A DNA stretch of 64,000 bases, from positions 186,001 through 250,000 of the forward strand of contig NZ_LQGV01000001.1 in NCBI RefSeq assembly GCF_001620065.1, written 5' to 3'. Every line of letters begins with the position of its first letter. Position 1 is the first letter of the stretch. Source of the DNA: Microbacterium sp. TNHR37B (GTDB taxonomy: Bacteria > Actinomycetota > Actinomycetes > Actinomycetales > Microbacteriaceae). The notes below the pieces were generated by a model, which was not told where the DNA came from, searched no databases, and saw nothing but the letters and a program-made list of their open reading frames with translations. The translations under genes were made by a program, and so were the position numbers. Shown here one piece after another: positions 8,572-18,301 of this stretch.

Positions 8572-10389
8572 ATGACCACTCGCGCCACCCGCAGCCCCCG
8601 CCGCCGCACCGTGACCGCACTGATGGTCGTCTTGGCGGTCATCGCGGTCTTCGTCGTCCGTCTCGTCGACATCCAGGTCGTCAATGCCGAAGGTCACATC
8701 GCCGCCCAGAAGGAGAAGGCGACGCAGACGAGCATCACGCTGGCCGGCACGCGAGGCAACATCGTCGACGAAGGGGGCAGCGTGCTGGCCACCAGCACCC
8801 TTCGTTACGACGTCGAGATCGACCCGTTGCTCGCGGCGAACGGGATCGACAAGCGCGACGAGAACGGCGCGATCGTCAAGGACGCCGACGGGAAGAACGA
8901 GAAGGTCGCCTGGCCCGAGCTCGCCGCCCGCATCGCGGCCGTCACCGGACAGTCTGCCGAAGAGGTCACCGCGATCGTGGTGGACGCGCTCGCCAAGAAC
9001 CCCAAATCGCGCTGGGCGCGCGTGACGCGCAATGTCTCCACCGAGACCTACCGAGCCCTGGCCGATATGGGTCTCCCGTTCCTGACATTTCCTCCGATCG
9101 CGTCGCGGACCTACCCCGACGGGGCCGTGGCCGGCAACATCATCGGTTTCGTCAGCTCCGACGGAAAGCCCCTCGAGGGCGTGGAGAAGCTCCAGAACAG
9201 CTGTCTGGATCCGAAGGCCGGCTCGGTCACCTTCCAGCGTGGTCGCGACGGCGTGCGCATCCCCGGCACCGAGGTGGAGAAGCCTGCCGTGGACGGCGGC
9301 ACCCTCACCCTCACGATCGATTCCGACCTCCAGTGGTACATGCAACAGCTCATCGCCGAGGAGACCAAGCGGTACAACGCCAACTGGGGCGGGATCATCG
9401 TCATGGAAGTCGCCACGGGCAAGATCCGCGCCTTTGCCGAGACACCGACGGTGGACCCCAACGATCCGGCGGCCTCGGATGCCGACGACCGGGCTTCGCG
9501 CCTCGCGCGGTTCTCGTACGAGCCCGGATCGACGTTCAAGCCGGTCACCGCGGCAACGGCCATCGAGGCTGCGGGGCTCACGCCGCTCTCGACCGTCAAG
9601 ACGCCCTCGCGCATGACGTTCCCCAACGGGGCGGTCATCAATGACTCCGATCAGCACGCCACCGAGACCCTCACCCTCACCGGCGGACTCGTGCGCTCCT
9701 CGAACGTGGCGATGTCGCAGTTCGGCGCGCGGGTGGACCCCCAGACGCGCTTCGACTATCTGACCAAGTTCGGCGTGGGCCAGCCGCAGGGCCTCAACTG
9801 GTCGGGGGAGCCCGAGCAGCTGGGCTTCCGGCTCAAGCCCGCCGACTGGGACAACCAGACCTACTACACGACGACGTTCGGTCAGGCCTTCACCGTCACC
9901 GCCACGCAGGTCGCGAGCGTGTACCAGACGATCGCGAACGGCGGCGTCCGCATGCCGGCGCAGCTCGTGGAGTCGTGCACGAAGGCGGACGGCACAGTGG
10001 TCACGCCCGACCTCCCCGACCCGGTCCGGGTCATCAAGAAGGAGACGGCCTCCGAGGTCAGTCAGATGCTGGAGAACGTGTTCGCACAGGGCACGCTCGC
10101 CGAGGACATCAAGATCGATGGCTACCGCATGGCGGGAAAGACGGGCACGGCGCAGATCTACGACGGCAAGGGGGGCTACAAGAAGAACCTGTACTTCACC
10201 TCCCTCGTCGGTTACGCCCCTGCCGAGGATCCGCAGTACGTTGTATTGACGGTCTTCGACGAGCCCAAGAAGGAGCGCATGTCGTCGGCCAACCGCTCGG
10301 TCTTCACCAAGGCGATGACTCAGGTGCTCACGCACTACCGCATCATGCCGTCCGGGTCCGAGACACCCCTGCTCCCGGTCACGAAGTAG
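8572..10389 (+). CDS. ftsI: Division-specific penicillin-binding protein (PBP3/FtsI class B transpeptidase)
   Basis: 605 residues. One N-terminal membrane helix (about 14-34), then the PBP dimer domain and the transpeptidase domain. The catalytic motifs are visible: S320-T-F-K323, S376-S-N378 and K523-T-G. It cross-links septal peptidoglycan and works with FtsW. Only 4 bp separate it from the ftsL-like gene. The next gene is murF; the murE that often lies between them is absent. Confidence 0.95.
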   Translation: MTTRATRSPRRRTVTALMVVLAVIAVFVVRLVDIQVVNAEGHIAAQKEKATQTSITLAGTRGNIVDEGGSVLATSTLRYDVEIDPLLAANGIDKRDENGAIVKDADGKNEKVAWPELAARIAAVTGQSAEEVTAIVVDALAKNPKSRWARVTRNVSTETYRALADMGLPFLTFPPIASRTYPDGAVAGNIIGFVSSDGKPLEGVEKLQNSCLDPKAGSVTFQRGRDGVRIPGTEVEKPAVDGGTLTLTIDSDLQWYMQQLIAEETKRYNANWGGIIVMEVATGKIRAFAETPTVDPNDPAASDADDRASRLARFSYEPGSTFKPVTAATAIEAAGLTPLSTVKTPSRMTFPNGAVINDSDQHATETLTLTGGLVRSSNVAMSQFGARVDPQTRFDYLTKFGVGQPQGLNWSGEPEQLGFRLKPADWDNQTYYTTTFGQAFTVTATQVASVYQTIANGGVRMPAQLVESCTKADGTVVTPDLPDPVRVIKKETASEVSQMLENVFAQGTLAEDIKIDGYRMAGKTGTAQIYDGKGGYKKNLYFTSLVGYAPAEDPQYVVLTVFDEPKKERMSSANRSVFTKAMTQVLTHYRIMPSGSETPLLPVTK

Positions 10390-10416
10390 CTCGGGCGCGG
10401 ACGAGGAGCACAGCAC

Positions 10417-11829
10417 ATGATCTCGATGACGCTCGCCGACGTGGCGGCCGCGGTCGGGGGGACCCTGCACCCCGCTGGCGACGACGGCGCGGAGACGATC
10501 GTCTCGGGCGTCGTCGACACCGATTCGCGGGAGATGGCCCCCGGCGGAGTGTTCGTCGCCAAGCGCGGCGAGACGACCGACGGCCACCGGTTCGTCGACG
10601 CGGCCGTCGCCGCCGGTGCCGTGGTCGCGATCGTGGAGCAGCCCGTCGACGCCCCCGTCAGCCAGATCGTCGTGGCGGATGCCGTCTCCGCTCTGGCGGA
10701 CCTCGCGCGCGAGGTGGTCGCGCGCGTGCGCACGCGCGGCGCGCTGCGAGTCGTCGGGATCACCGGGTCGAATGGCAAGACGACCACGAAGAACATGCTC
10801 GCCCGGATTCTCGAGGGCGAAGGCGAGACGGTGGCTCCCCGCAACTCCTTCAACAACGAGGTCGGGGCTCCCGTCACGATGCTCCGGGTGACGGAGTCGA
10901 CGCGTTTCCTGGTCAGTGAGTTCGGGGCATCGCGCATCGGACGCATCGCCGAGCTCGCCGGGCTCGTCACGCCCGACGTCAGCGCGGTCCTCATGGTGGG
11001 ACTCGCGCACGCGGGAGGTTTCGGCGGCGTGGAGGCGACCCAGCGGGCCAAGACGGAACTCGTCGAGGCGACGCGACCCGGCGGTGTCGCCGTGCTCAAC
11101 GCCGACGATCCGCGCGTGGCCGCGATGGCCGAGGTCGCCGCTGCCCGCGGCGTCGAGGTGCGATGGTTCGGGCGGTCGGCTCGGGCGCAGATGCGCGCCG
11201 AGGATGTCGAGGTGACCGCCGCCGGGACGTCGTGCACGATCGTGACGGAGAGCCAGCGGCTTCCGCTCCGACTGCAGGTGCTGGGGGAGCACCACGTGAT
11301 GAACGCGTTGGCCGCCTTGTCGGTCGCCGGAGTGCTCGGTGTGTCGCTGGATACCGCGATCACGCGCCTGGAGACGGTCGAGATCGCCGAGAGGTGGCGG
11401 ATGCAGCCGCTCGGGTCCGAGCGGGTGCGGATCATCAACGACGCCTACAACGCGAGCCCCGATTCCATGGCCGCCGCCCTCCGCACGATCGCACAGATCG
11501 CCGGACCGGGAGAGCGCAAGGTAGCCGTCCTCGGCGCGATGAGCGAGCTCGGGGAGCAGGCCGGCGAGGAGCACGATCGGGTGGGTCTGCTCGCGGTGCG
11601 CCTGCGATTCGAGCGCATCGTGGTGATCGGCGCCGCGGCGCGGCGCCTCTATCTCGCCGCGATCGGAGAGGGCTCGTGGGACGGCGAGGCGGTGTTCTTC
11701 GAGACCCAGGATGAGGCGTACGACTACCTCCTCACCGAGCTCCGCGACGGAGACCGGGTGCTCGTGAAGTCGTCGAACTCGGCAGGGCTCCGTCACCTCG
11801 GCGATCGTCTGGGAGAATCGTTCTCGTGA
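10417..11829 (+). CDS. murF: UDP-MurNAc-tripeptide--D-alanyl-D-alanine ligase MurF
   Basis: Adds D-Ala-D-Ala to the UDP-MurNAc-tripeptide in the cytoplasm. 470 residues with the Mur ligase P-loop GITGSNGKTTTKNML (about 115-130), the middle-domain PRNSFNNEVG and the C-terminal INDAYNASPDSM typical of MurF. GAGGAG precedes the ATG at 10417. The stop overlaps the GTG of mraY by four bases. Confidence 0.95.
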   Translation: MISMTLADVAAAVGGTLHPAGDDGAETIVSGVVDTDSREMAPGGVFVAKRGETTDGHRFVDAAVAAGAVVAIVEQPVDAPVSQIVVADAVSALADLAREVVARVRTRGALRVVGITGSNGKTTTKNMLARILEGEGETVAPRNSFNNEVGAPVTMLRVTESTRFLVSEFGASRIGRIAELAGLVTPDVSAVLMVGLAHAGGFGGVEATQRAKTELVEATRPGGVAVLNADDPRVAAMAEVAAARGVEVRWFGRSARAQMRAEDVEVTAAGTSCTIVTESQRLPLRLQVLGEHHVMNALAALSVAGVLGVSLDTAITRLETVEIAERWRMQPLGSERVRIINDAYNASPDSMAAALRTIAQIAGPGERKVAVLGAMSELGEQAGEEHDRVGLLAVRLRFERIVVIGAAARRLYLAAIGEGSWDGEAVFFETQDEAYDYLLTELRDGDRVLVKSSNSAGLRHLGDRLGESFS

Positions 11830-12935
11830 GATCACTGCTTGCCGCCGCGACGATCTCCCTGGCCTTCACGCTCTTTCTCACTCCGCTGTTCATCCGGCTG
11901 TTCGAGAAGCTCGGCTGGGGCCAGGTCATCCGCACGCCGGAAGACGGCCACAATCCGAATCACCAGACCAAGCGCGGAACGCCCACGATGGGCGGCATCG
12001 TCTTCATCCTGGGATCGCTGACGGGGTACTTCGTCGGGAGCTTCGCAGGAGGCACTCCGCCCACGACCTCGGGCCTGCTCGTCATCTGGATGATGGTCGG
12101 CCTCGGTCTCGTCGGCTTCATCGACGACTACATGAAGGTGCGTCAGCAGCGGAGCCTCGGCCTGTCGGGATGGCGAAAGGTGGTCGGCCAGATCCTGGTC
12201 GCCGTGCCGTTCGGCATTCTCGCCCTCAACTTCCCGAACGGCTGGGGAGAGACGCCGGCTTCTCCCTACATCTCGTTCTTCCGAGACATCCCGGCTCTGT
12301 CGTTCATGGCGCTCGGCGCGGTCGTGGGGTGGATCCTGTACTTGGCGTGGATCTCCTTCATGTCGGTCGCCTGGTCGAACGCGACGAACCTCACGGACGG
12401 CCTCGATGGCCTTGCCACCGGCGCCGGCATCTTCACCGTGTCCGCCTACAGTCTCGTGACGTTCTGGCAGTTCCAGCAGCGCTGCCACACGGCGGCTCTC
12501 GTCGACGCCTATGCCAGCGCGTGCTATCCCACGCGCGATCCGATGGGACTGACGATCATCGCCGCCTCCTTCGTCGGGGCGCTGGTCGGCTTCCTCTGGT
12601 GGAACGCGCCGAAGGCGAAGATCTTCATGGGCGACGTCGGATCGATGGCCATCGGCGGCGTCGTCGTGGCCATGGCGGTCCTCTCGCGCACCGAGATCCT
12701 CGCGGTCATCATCGCGGGTGTCTTCATCATCGGTCCGGGTTCGGTGATCCTGCAGCGGTACTACTTCAAGGCGACGGGCGGCAAGCGCCTCTTCCTGATG
12801 AGTCCGTTCCACCACCATCTCGAGATGCGCGGCTGGCCCGAGATCACGATCGTCGTCAGGATGTGGATCATCGCCGGGATGCTGGCCGTCACCGGTGTCG
12901 GCCTCTTCTACGTGGCCTGGCTCGCGGCGCTATGA
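11826..12935 (+). CDS. mraY: Phospho-MurNAc-pentapeptide transferase MraY
   Basis: Polytopic membrane enzyme that moves phospho-MurNAc-pentapeptide to undecaprenyl phosphate to form lipid I. 369 residues, about ten membrane helices. GFIDDYMKV carries the first catalytic aspartates, NLTDGLDGLATG the third, and SPFHHHLEMRGW the histidine motif near the C-terminus. GTG start overlaps the murF stop; its stop overlaps the murD ATG. Confidence 0.96.
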   Translation: MRSLLAAATISLAFTLFLTPLFIRLFEKLGWGQVIRTPEDGHNPNHQTKRGTPTMGGIVFILGSLTGYFVGSFAGGTPPTTSGLLVIWMMVGLGLVGFIDDYMKVRQQRSLGLSGWRKVVGQILVAVPFGILALNFPNGWGETPASPYISFFRDIPALSFMALGAVVGWILYLAWISFMSVAWSNATNLTDGLDGLATGAGIFTVSAYSLVTFWQFQQRCHTAALVDAYASACYPTRDPMGLTIIAASFVGALVGFLWWNAPKAKIFMGDVGSMAIGGVVVAMAVLSRTEILAVIIAGVFIIGPGSVILQRYYFKATGGKRLFLMSPFHHHLEMRGWPEITIVVRMWIIAGMLAVTGVGLFYVAWLAAL

Positions 12936-14497
12936 GCGAGGATTCCCGTCACGAGCGCCTCGATGGCCTCACGAGCTGGCACGCCGATTGGCGCGGGCTC
13001 CGCGTTGCCGTGCTGGGCCTCTCGGTCACCGGGTTCTCGGTCGCCGACACGGTGGCCGAACTGGGTGCCGACGTCCTCGTGGTCACCGAGACGGCCGAGG
13101 AGGAGTACCGGCGACTTCTTCCCGTCATCGGGGCGCGCCTATGGACCGGCGACCTGGCTACCGTCCCGGACGAGCTGCGCACGTTCACCCCCGATGTCAT
13201 CGTCGCGTCGCCCGGCTTCCCCCCTCATCACCCCGTCATCACGTGGGCACGCGAGGCGGGCACGGCGGTGTGGGGCGACATCGAGCTCGCCTGGCGGGTG
13301 CGCGACAAGGTCACCCGCGCAGACGGAGAGCCCGCCGACTGGATCCTCATCACCGGCACCAACGGCAAGACCACGACGACGCAGCTGACGGCGTCCATGC
13401 TCGCCGCCGGCGGCCTGCGTGCGGCGCCCTGCGGGAACATCGGGGTTCCCGTCCTCGACGCTGTGCGCGACCCGCAGGGCTTCGACGTTCTCGTGGTGGA
13501 AGTCTCCAGCCACCAGCTCTGGTATCTCGGGCAGCAGACCGGCGACCGGCGAGTTTCGCCCCACGCCAGCGTGTGCCTGAATCTCGCGGAGGACCACCTG
13601 GAGTGGCACGGCAGCTTCGAGGCGTATCGTGCGGCGAAGGCGGTCGTCTACGACAACGTGCGGGTCGCCTGTGTCTACAACAAGAGCGACCTCGCCACGC
13701 GCACGATGGTCGAAGAGGCCGACGTCGTCGAGGGCTGCCGGGCGATCGGATTCGATCTCGGTGTGCCCGGCCCCAGTGACCTGGGGATCGTCGACGGCAT
13801 CCTCGTCGACCGTGCCTTCCTCGATGACAGACACACCAGCGCGCTCGAGTTGACCACGCTGTCCGAACTCCACGAGAGGGGACTGTCCGCGCCGCACGTG
13901 GTCGCGAACATCCTCGCCGCGGCGGCGCTGGCGCGCTCGTGCGGCGTCGCTCCGGGGGCCATCCGCGACGCGCTGCAGTCGTTCCGACTCGATCCGCACC
14001 GCATCCAGGTGATCGCCGTCGCGGACGGGGTCACCTGGGTCGATGACTCGAAGGCGACAAATCCGCATGCGGCCTCGTCATCGCTGGCGGCCTACCCCGG
14101 CGCGGTCTGGGTCGTCGGCGGCCTGCTGAAAGGCGTCGACATCGCCGACCTCGTCGCGCAGCGCGGGCCCGCGACGAAGGCCGCGATCGTGATCGGCGTC
14201 GAGCGGGCCGAGATCGTCGCGGCGTTCGAGCGACACGCGCCTGCGGTTCCGCTCTACGAGGTCGACCACGTTCAGACTGAAGACGTCATGGCGCAGGTCG
14301 TCGAGCTGGCGGCGCGCGTGGCGGGAACGGGGGACACCGTCCTCCTCGCTCCCGCGGCGGCATCGTTCGACCAGTTCGCCTCGTACGCCGACCGTGGTCA
14401 CCGGTTCGCGTCCGCGGTTCACACGTGGCTCGCTCGGGCCGAACAGAAGCAGGAGGGTGCTGGTGACGACGACCGACCGCCCCTCCCCGACGACTGA
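12932..14497 (+). CDS. murD: UDP-MurNAc-L-alanine--D-glutamate ligase MurD
   Basis: Adds D-Glu to UDP-MurNAc-L-Ala. 521 residues from the ATG that overlaps the mraY stop (ATGA). N-terminal Rossmann domain (VAVLGLSVTGFSVADT), P-loop ITGTNGKTTTTQL, and the C-terminal VDDSKATNPHAA typical of MurD. The same frame stays open into mraY, but that extension is a shadow. The 3' end overlaps ftsW by 35 bp. Confidence 0.95.
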   Translation: MSEDSRHERLDGLTSWHADWRGLRVAVLGLSVTGFSVADTVAELGADVLVVTETAEEEYRRLLPVIGARLWTGDLATVPDELRTFTPDVIVASPGFPPHHPVITWAREAGTAVWGDIELAWRVRDKVTRADGEPADWILITGTNGKTTTTQLTASMLAAGGLRAAPCGNIGVPVLDAVRDPQGFDVLVVEVSSHQLWYLGQQTGDRRVSPHASVCLNLAEDHLEWHGSFEAYRAAKAVVYDNVRVACVYNKSDLATRTMVEEADVVEGCRAIGFDLGVPGPSDLGIVDGILVDRAFLDDRHTSALELTTLSELHERGLSAPHVVANILAAAALARSCGVAPGAIRDALQSFRLDPHRIQVIAVADGVTWVDDSKATNPHAASSSLAAYPGAVWVVGGLLKGVDIADLVAQRGPATKAAIVIGVERAEIVAAFERHAPAVPLYEVDHVQTEDVMAQVVELAARVAGTGDTVLLAPAAASFDQFASYADRGHRFASAVHTWLARAEQKQEGAGDDDRPPLPDD

Positions 14498-15707
14498 GGC
14501 CGCCGCTTCTCGCGGGTTTGCGGCGAGGGTGTCGCTCGGCCGCGCGTTCGCCCCGGTGCCCAACGAGTTCCTGCTGATCGCGTCGACGGCTCTCATCCTG
14601 ACGATCTTCGGCCTCGTGATGGTCCTGTCCGCCACGATGGCGAAGTCGATCTCGGCCGGTTCCTCTCCGTTCGAGGTCGTCCTCAAACAGGGGATGTTCG
14701 CGCTCCTGGGCGTCCCGCTCATGTTCGTCCTGAGCCGATTCCCGGTGACGTTCTGGAAGCGGATCGCCTGGCCTGCGCTGATCGGCGCGATCTGTCTGCA
14801 GATGCTCGTCTTCGTGCCCGGCATCGGCATCTACAACGACGGGAACACGAACTGGATCTCGATCGCGGGGGCGCAGATGCAGCCGTCCGAGTTCCTCAAG
14901 CTCAGCCTCGCGCTGTGGCTCGGCTATGTCCTGTACCGGAAGCAGACCCTGCTGGGGCTGTGGCGGCACGTCTTCATCCCGGTGGTGCCGGTCGGTGCGC
15001 TCGTCATCGGACTCGTCGCCGTGGGAAGCGGTGACCTGGGAACCGGCCTCGTTCTCATGGCGGTGCTGCTGGGTTGCCTGTTCTTCTCCGGAGTGAAGCT
15101 CCGGATCTTCCTCCTCCCGCTCATCGGCGTCGTCGTGGCAGCAGCGGTGTTCGCCGTCACGAGCCCCGACCGCATGCGCCGCATCATGAGCTTCCTCAAC
15201 GTGGATTCGCTCGCGTGCTACTCGGCTGCGACGGGCGACTGCTACCAGGCGCTGCACGGCGTGTGGGGCCTCGCCGGCGGAGGGCTGTTCGGGCTGGGTC
15301 TCGGGAACTCCCGCGAGAAGTACGACTGGCTTCCCGCGGCAGAGCACGACTACATCTTCGCGATCGTGGGAGAAGAGCTCGGGCTGATCGGCTGCATCGT
15401 CGTCCTGGGCCTGTTCACGCTGTTCGCCGTGGGCACGTTCCACGTCATCCGGAAGACGAATGACCCCTTCATCCGGATCGCCGCGGGCGGGATCACCGTC
15501 TGGATCGTGGGGCAGGCGCTTGTCAACATCGGCGTCGTGCTGCGCGTGTTCCCCGTGCTGGGGGTGCCGTTGCCCTTCATGTCCCAGGGGGGCACGTCGC
15601 TGCTCTCGGTGCTCATGGCCTGCGGCGTCCTTCTTTCGTTCAGCCGGTCGTTGCCCGCGACGCCGTCGGTGCGGCCGGCGGGGCGCCCGGTAGGCTCGGT
15701 GCGGTGA
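14463..15707 (+). CDS. ftsW: Septal peptidoglycan glycosyltransferase FtsW
   Basis: SEDS-family polymerase partner of FtsI; about 414 residues and ten membrane helices. GLVMVLSATM, the catalytic-loop region GLGNSREKYDWLPAAEHDYIF and PLPFMSQGGTSLL are signatures. The GTG at 14463 inside the end of murD is chosen because AGGAGG lies 6 nt upstream. An in-frame start further upstream would give a longer N-terminus. Confidence 0.94.
   Translation: MTTTDRPSPTTEAAASRGFAARVSLGRAFAPVPNEFLLIASTALILTIFGLVMVLSATMAKSISAGSSPFEVVLKQGMFALLGVPLMFVLSRFPVTFWKRIAWPALIGAICLQMLVFVPGIGIYNDGNTNWISIAGAQMQPSEFLKLSLALWLGYVLYRKQTLLGLWRHVFIPVVPVGALVIGLVAVGSGDLGTGLVLMAVLLGCLFFSGVKLRIFLLPLIGVVVAAAVFAVTSPDRMRRIMSFLNVDSLACYSAATGDCYQALHGVWGLAGGGLFGLGLGNSREKYDWLPAAEHDYIFAIVGEELGLIGCIVVLGLFTLFAVGTFHVIRKTNDPFIRIAAGGITVWIVGQALVNIGVVLRVFPVLGVPLPFMSQGGTSLLSVLMACGVLLSFSRSLPATPSVRPAGRPVGSVR
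15691..15696 (+). promoter_or_regulatory. -10 element TAGGCT before murG
   Basis: TAGGCT lies inside the end of ftsW, 7 nt before the murG GTG. This suggests an internal leaderless promoter in addition to operon read-through. Confidence 0.45.
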
Positions 15708-16795
15708 CGACGGGCTCTACTTCCACGACATATCTCCTCGCCGGCGGGGGCACCGCGGGTCACGTCAACCCTCTCTTGGCCGTCGCCGACGGCCTCCGTG
15801 CCCGATCCGCCGAAGACGTCGTGCTGGTGCTCGGCACCCGGGAGGGGCTGGAGTCCCGGCTGGTGCCGCAGCGTGGGTACGAGCTGCTGATCGTCGACAA
15901 GGTGCCCTTCCCGCGTCGGCCCGACGTGGCAGCGGCACGCTTCCCGGTCCGTTTCTCCCGCGCGGTGCGACAGGTGCGTCGACACATCCGTGAGCACCAC
16001 GTGGACGTCGTGGTGGGGTTCGGCGGATACGCGTCCGCGCCGGCCTACGTCGCTGCGCGTCGTGAGCGCGTGCCGTTCGTCGTTCACGAGGCCAACGCCA
16101 AGCCGGGCCTGGCGAACGTGCTCGGCGCGCGCCGAGCCGCAGCGACCGGCGTCGTCTTCGCAGGCACTCCCTTGGCGGGCGCGCGCGTCGTGGGAATGCC
16201 GTTGCGGCGGGAGATCGTGGACCTCGATCGTGGCGCGCGCCGCGCAGAGGCGGGAGAACGGTTCGGCCTCGATCCGGCGTTGCCCACGCTCCTGGTGTTC
16301 GGCGGTTCGCTCGGCGCCCGCCGACTCAACGCCGCGATGGCCGGCGCGTGGCCGGCGATCGTCGACGCGGGCTGGCAAGTCCTCCACGCGGCGGGGGAGC
16401 GCGACGAGATCCTGGATCCCGGCGACGCACGGTACCGCGTGGTGCCGTACATCGATCGGATGGATCTGGCGTTCTCCCTCGCCGACGTCGTGCTCTCGCG
16501 GGCGGGCGCCGCCACCGTCAGTGAGATCAGCGCCTTGTCGCTCCCCGCGGTCTACGTCCCCTACGCCGTCGGCAACGGGGAGCAGGCGCTCAACGCTGCT
16601 GCTGCCGTGCGCGCCGGCGCGGCGCGGGTGATCCCCGACGGCGAGCTGACCCCGGCGAGATTGCGTTCCGAGCTGGTTCCGCTCCTCGGTGATGTGGACG
16701 CACTCTCGCGTATGGCCGCCGCCAGCACCACGGTCGGGACGCGCGAGGGCACCGAGAACGTCATCGCGCTCATCGATGAGGCCGTCGCGCGCTGA
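15704..16795 (+). CDS. murG: UDP-GlcNAc:lipid I GlcNAc transferase MurG
   Basis: Peripheral membrane glycosyltransferase making lipid II. 363 residues: GGGTAGHVNPLLAVADGL (G-loop 1) near the N-terminus, FGGYASAPAYVAA, FGGSLGARRLN (second G-loop), and the donor-site region VLSRAGAATVSEI. The GTG overlaps the ftsW stop (GTGA). Confidence 0.95.
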   Translation: MTTGSTSTTYLLAGGGTAGHVNPLLAVADGLRARSAEDVVLVLGTREGLESRLVPQRGYELLIVDKVPFPRRPDVAAARFPVRFSRAVRQVRRHIREHHVDVVVGFGGYASAPAYVAARRERVPFVVHEANAKPGLANVLGARRAAATGVVFAGTPLAGARVVGMPLRREIVDLDRGARRAEAGERFGLDPALPTLLVFGGSLGARRLNAAMAGAWPAIVDAGWQVLHAAGERDEILDPGDARYRVVPYIDRMDLAFSLADVVLSRAGAATVSEISALSLPAVYVPYAVGNGEQALNAAAAVRAGAARVIPDGELTPARLRSELVPLLGDVDALSRMAAASTTVGTREGTENVIALIDEAVAR

Positions 16796-16864
16796 CGCAG
16801 ACGCCACCGCTGTGCGGCACCGTGTGCCAGCGCGCCGCGCCGCCGTCCGCCCAGGACGGCGACC

Positions 16865-16870
16865 TAGACT
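16865..16870 (+). promoter_or_regulatory. -10 element TAGACT before murC
   Basis: TAGACT with 9 nt to the murC ATG in the 84-bp murG-murC gap. There is no Shine-Dalgarno before the ATG. Spacing is longer than in the other cases, so the leader may be zero to three bases. Confidence 0.45.
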
Positions 16871-16879
16871 TGACGGGCC

Positions 16880-18298
16880 ATGATTCGACCCGACCTCAGC
16901 CTCCCGATCCCCGAGACCATCACCGCTGCGCACTTCATCGGCATCGGAGGGTCGGGGATGTCCGGCCTCGCGGGGATGTTCCTGGACCGGGGCATCCGTG
17001 TGTCGGGCTCCGACCGCGCCGACAGCGCCGCGCTGCAGGCGCTCGCTGCTCGCGGTGCCGAGGTGTTCGTGGGTCACGACGCGGCACACCTTCCCGGCGA
17101 TGTCGATGCCGTCGTCCACACCGGAGCCATCTGGCCGGAGAATCCGGAGTTCGTGCTCGCGAAGCAGCGAGGTCTGCCGGTGATCCACCGCTCTCAGGCC
17201 CTCTTTTGGCTGATCGGCGGGCGCCGGCTCGTTTCTGTCGCCGGCGCTCATGGCAAGACGACGTCGACAGGCATGCTCGTGACGGCCCTGCGGGCCCTCG
17301 GGACCGCTCCGACATTCGTCAACGGCGGCGTGATCGCCGACCTCGGGGTCTCGAGCGGCACCGGCTCCGATGAGCTCTTCGTCATCGAGGCCGACGAGTC
17401 CGACGGCACCTTCCTGCTCTACGACACCTCCGTCGCCCTCATCACCAACGTCGACCCCGACCACCTGGATCACTGGGGAAGCGGCGACGCCTTCTTCGAT
17501 GGCTTCGTGCGCTTCGCCGACGCGGCACGAGAGGCCGTCGTGATCTCCGCCGACGATGCCGGGGCGCGTCGGGTCGCCCGCGAGCTCACCCACCCCCGGG
17601 TCGTCAGTTTCGGAACTTCTGCTGACGCCGATGTGCGCATCGCCGCCGTGACCACCGACGGTCCCGTCTCGTTCACCGTGCTCCACGGCGAGGAGAGCGC
17701 GCACGTCCAGTTGGCGGTTCCCGGAGCGCACAACGCGGTCAACGCGGCGGGGGCGATCGCCGTCCTCCTCACCCTCGGGCATGGACTCGAGGCAGCGGCG
17801 CGCGCGGTCGAGTCCTTCGGCGGCACCGTGCGCCGGTTCGAGCTCCACGGCGTCGAGAGAGGCGTGAGCGTCTACGACGACTACGCCCACCATCCGACGG
17901 AGGTGGCCGCCGCTCTCGAAGCAGCGCGCACCGTCGTCGGGTCCGGGCGCATCATCGCCCTCCACCAGCCCCACACCTACTCCCGCACACAGCAGATGTA
18001 TCGGGAGTTCGCCGAGGTGCTGGAGTCCTTGGCCGATCACACGGTGGTTCTCGACGTCTATGGCGCCCGCGAGGACCCGGTCCCGGGCGTCACGGGGGCG
18101 CTGGTGTCCGAGGCGTTCGGCGACTCCTCGAAGGTCAGGTATGAGGCCGACTGGCAGGCTGCGGCCGACTACACGGCGTCGGTCGCGCGCGAGGGTGACT
18201 ACGTCGTCACGCTCGGGTGCGGGAATGTCTACCTGATCATTCCCCAGGTGTTGCAGGCACTGCAGTCGACCCGACCCTCGCCGAGCGAGCGGGACTGA
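16880..18298 (+). CDS. murC: UDP-N-acetylmuramate--L-alanine ligase MurC
   Basis: Adds L-Ala to UDP-MurNAc, the first amino acid of the stem peptide. 472 residues: N-terminal [12 protein letters not shown]-loop [25 protein letters not shown], and [15 protein letters not shown] in the C-terminal domain. Separated from murG by 84 bp with its own likely promoter. The next gene, ftsQ, starts 4 bp after the stop. Confidence 0.95.
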   Translation: MIRPDLSLPIPETITAAHFIGIGGSGMSGLAGMFLDRGIRVSGSDRADSAALQALAARGAEVFVGHDAAHLPGDVDAVVHTGAIWPENPEFVLAKQRGLPVIHRSQALFWLIGGRRLVSVAGAHGKTTSTGMLVTALRALGTAPTFVNGGVIADLGVSSGTGSDELFVIEADESDGTFLLYDTSVALITNVDPDHLDHWGSGDAFFDGFVRFADAAREAVVISADDAGARRVARELTHPRVVSFGTSADADVRIAAVTTDGPVSFTVLHGEESAHVQLAVPGAHNAVNAAGAIAVLLTLGHGLEAAARAVESFGGTVRRFELHGVERGVSVYDDYAHHPTEVAAALEAARTVVGSGRIIALHQPHTYSRTQQMYREFAEVLESLADHTVVLDVYGAREDPVPGVTGALVSEAFGDSSKVRYEADWQAAADYTASVAREGDYVVTLGCGNVYLIIPQVLQALQSTRPSPSERD

Positions 18299-18301
18299 CA
18301 C

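Noticed and set aside
8509..11835. 1108-codon open frame on the minus strand across ftsI and murF
   Set aside because: Opposite-strand shadow of two well-identified genes. The translation is rich in His/Arg/Asp/Gly without any recognisable domain, as expected from high third-position G+C.
12170..14497. 775-residue fusion of a new N-terminus to MurD
   Set aside because: The extra 254 residues overlap mraY in another frame. The ATGA overlap at 12932 gives the normal MurD.
15350..18301. 983-codon minus-strand open frame across murG and murC
   Set aside because: Antisense shadow of strongly conserved mur genes; no ribosome-binding site and no domain.
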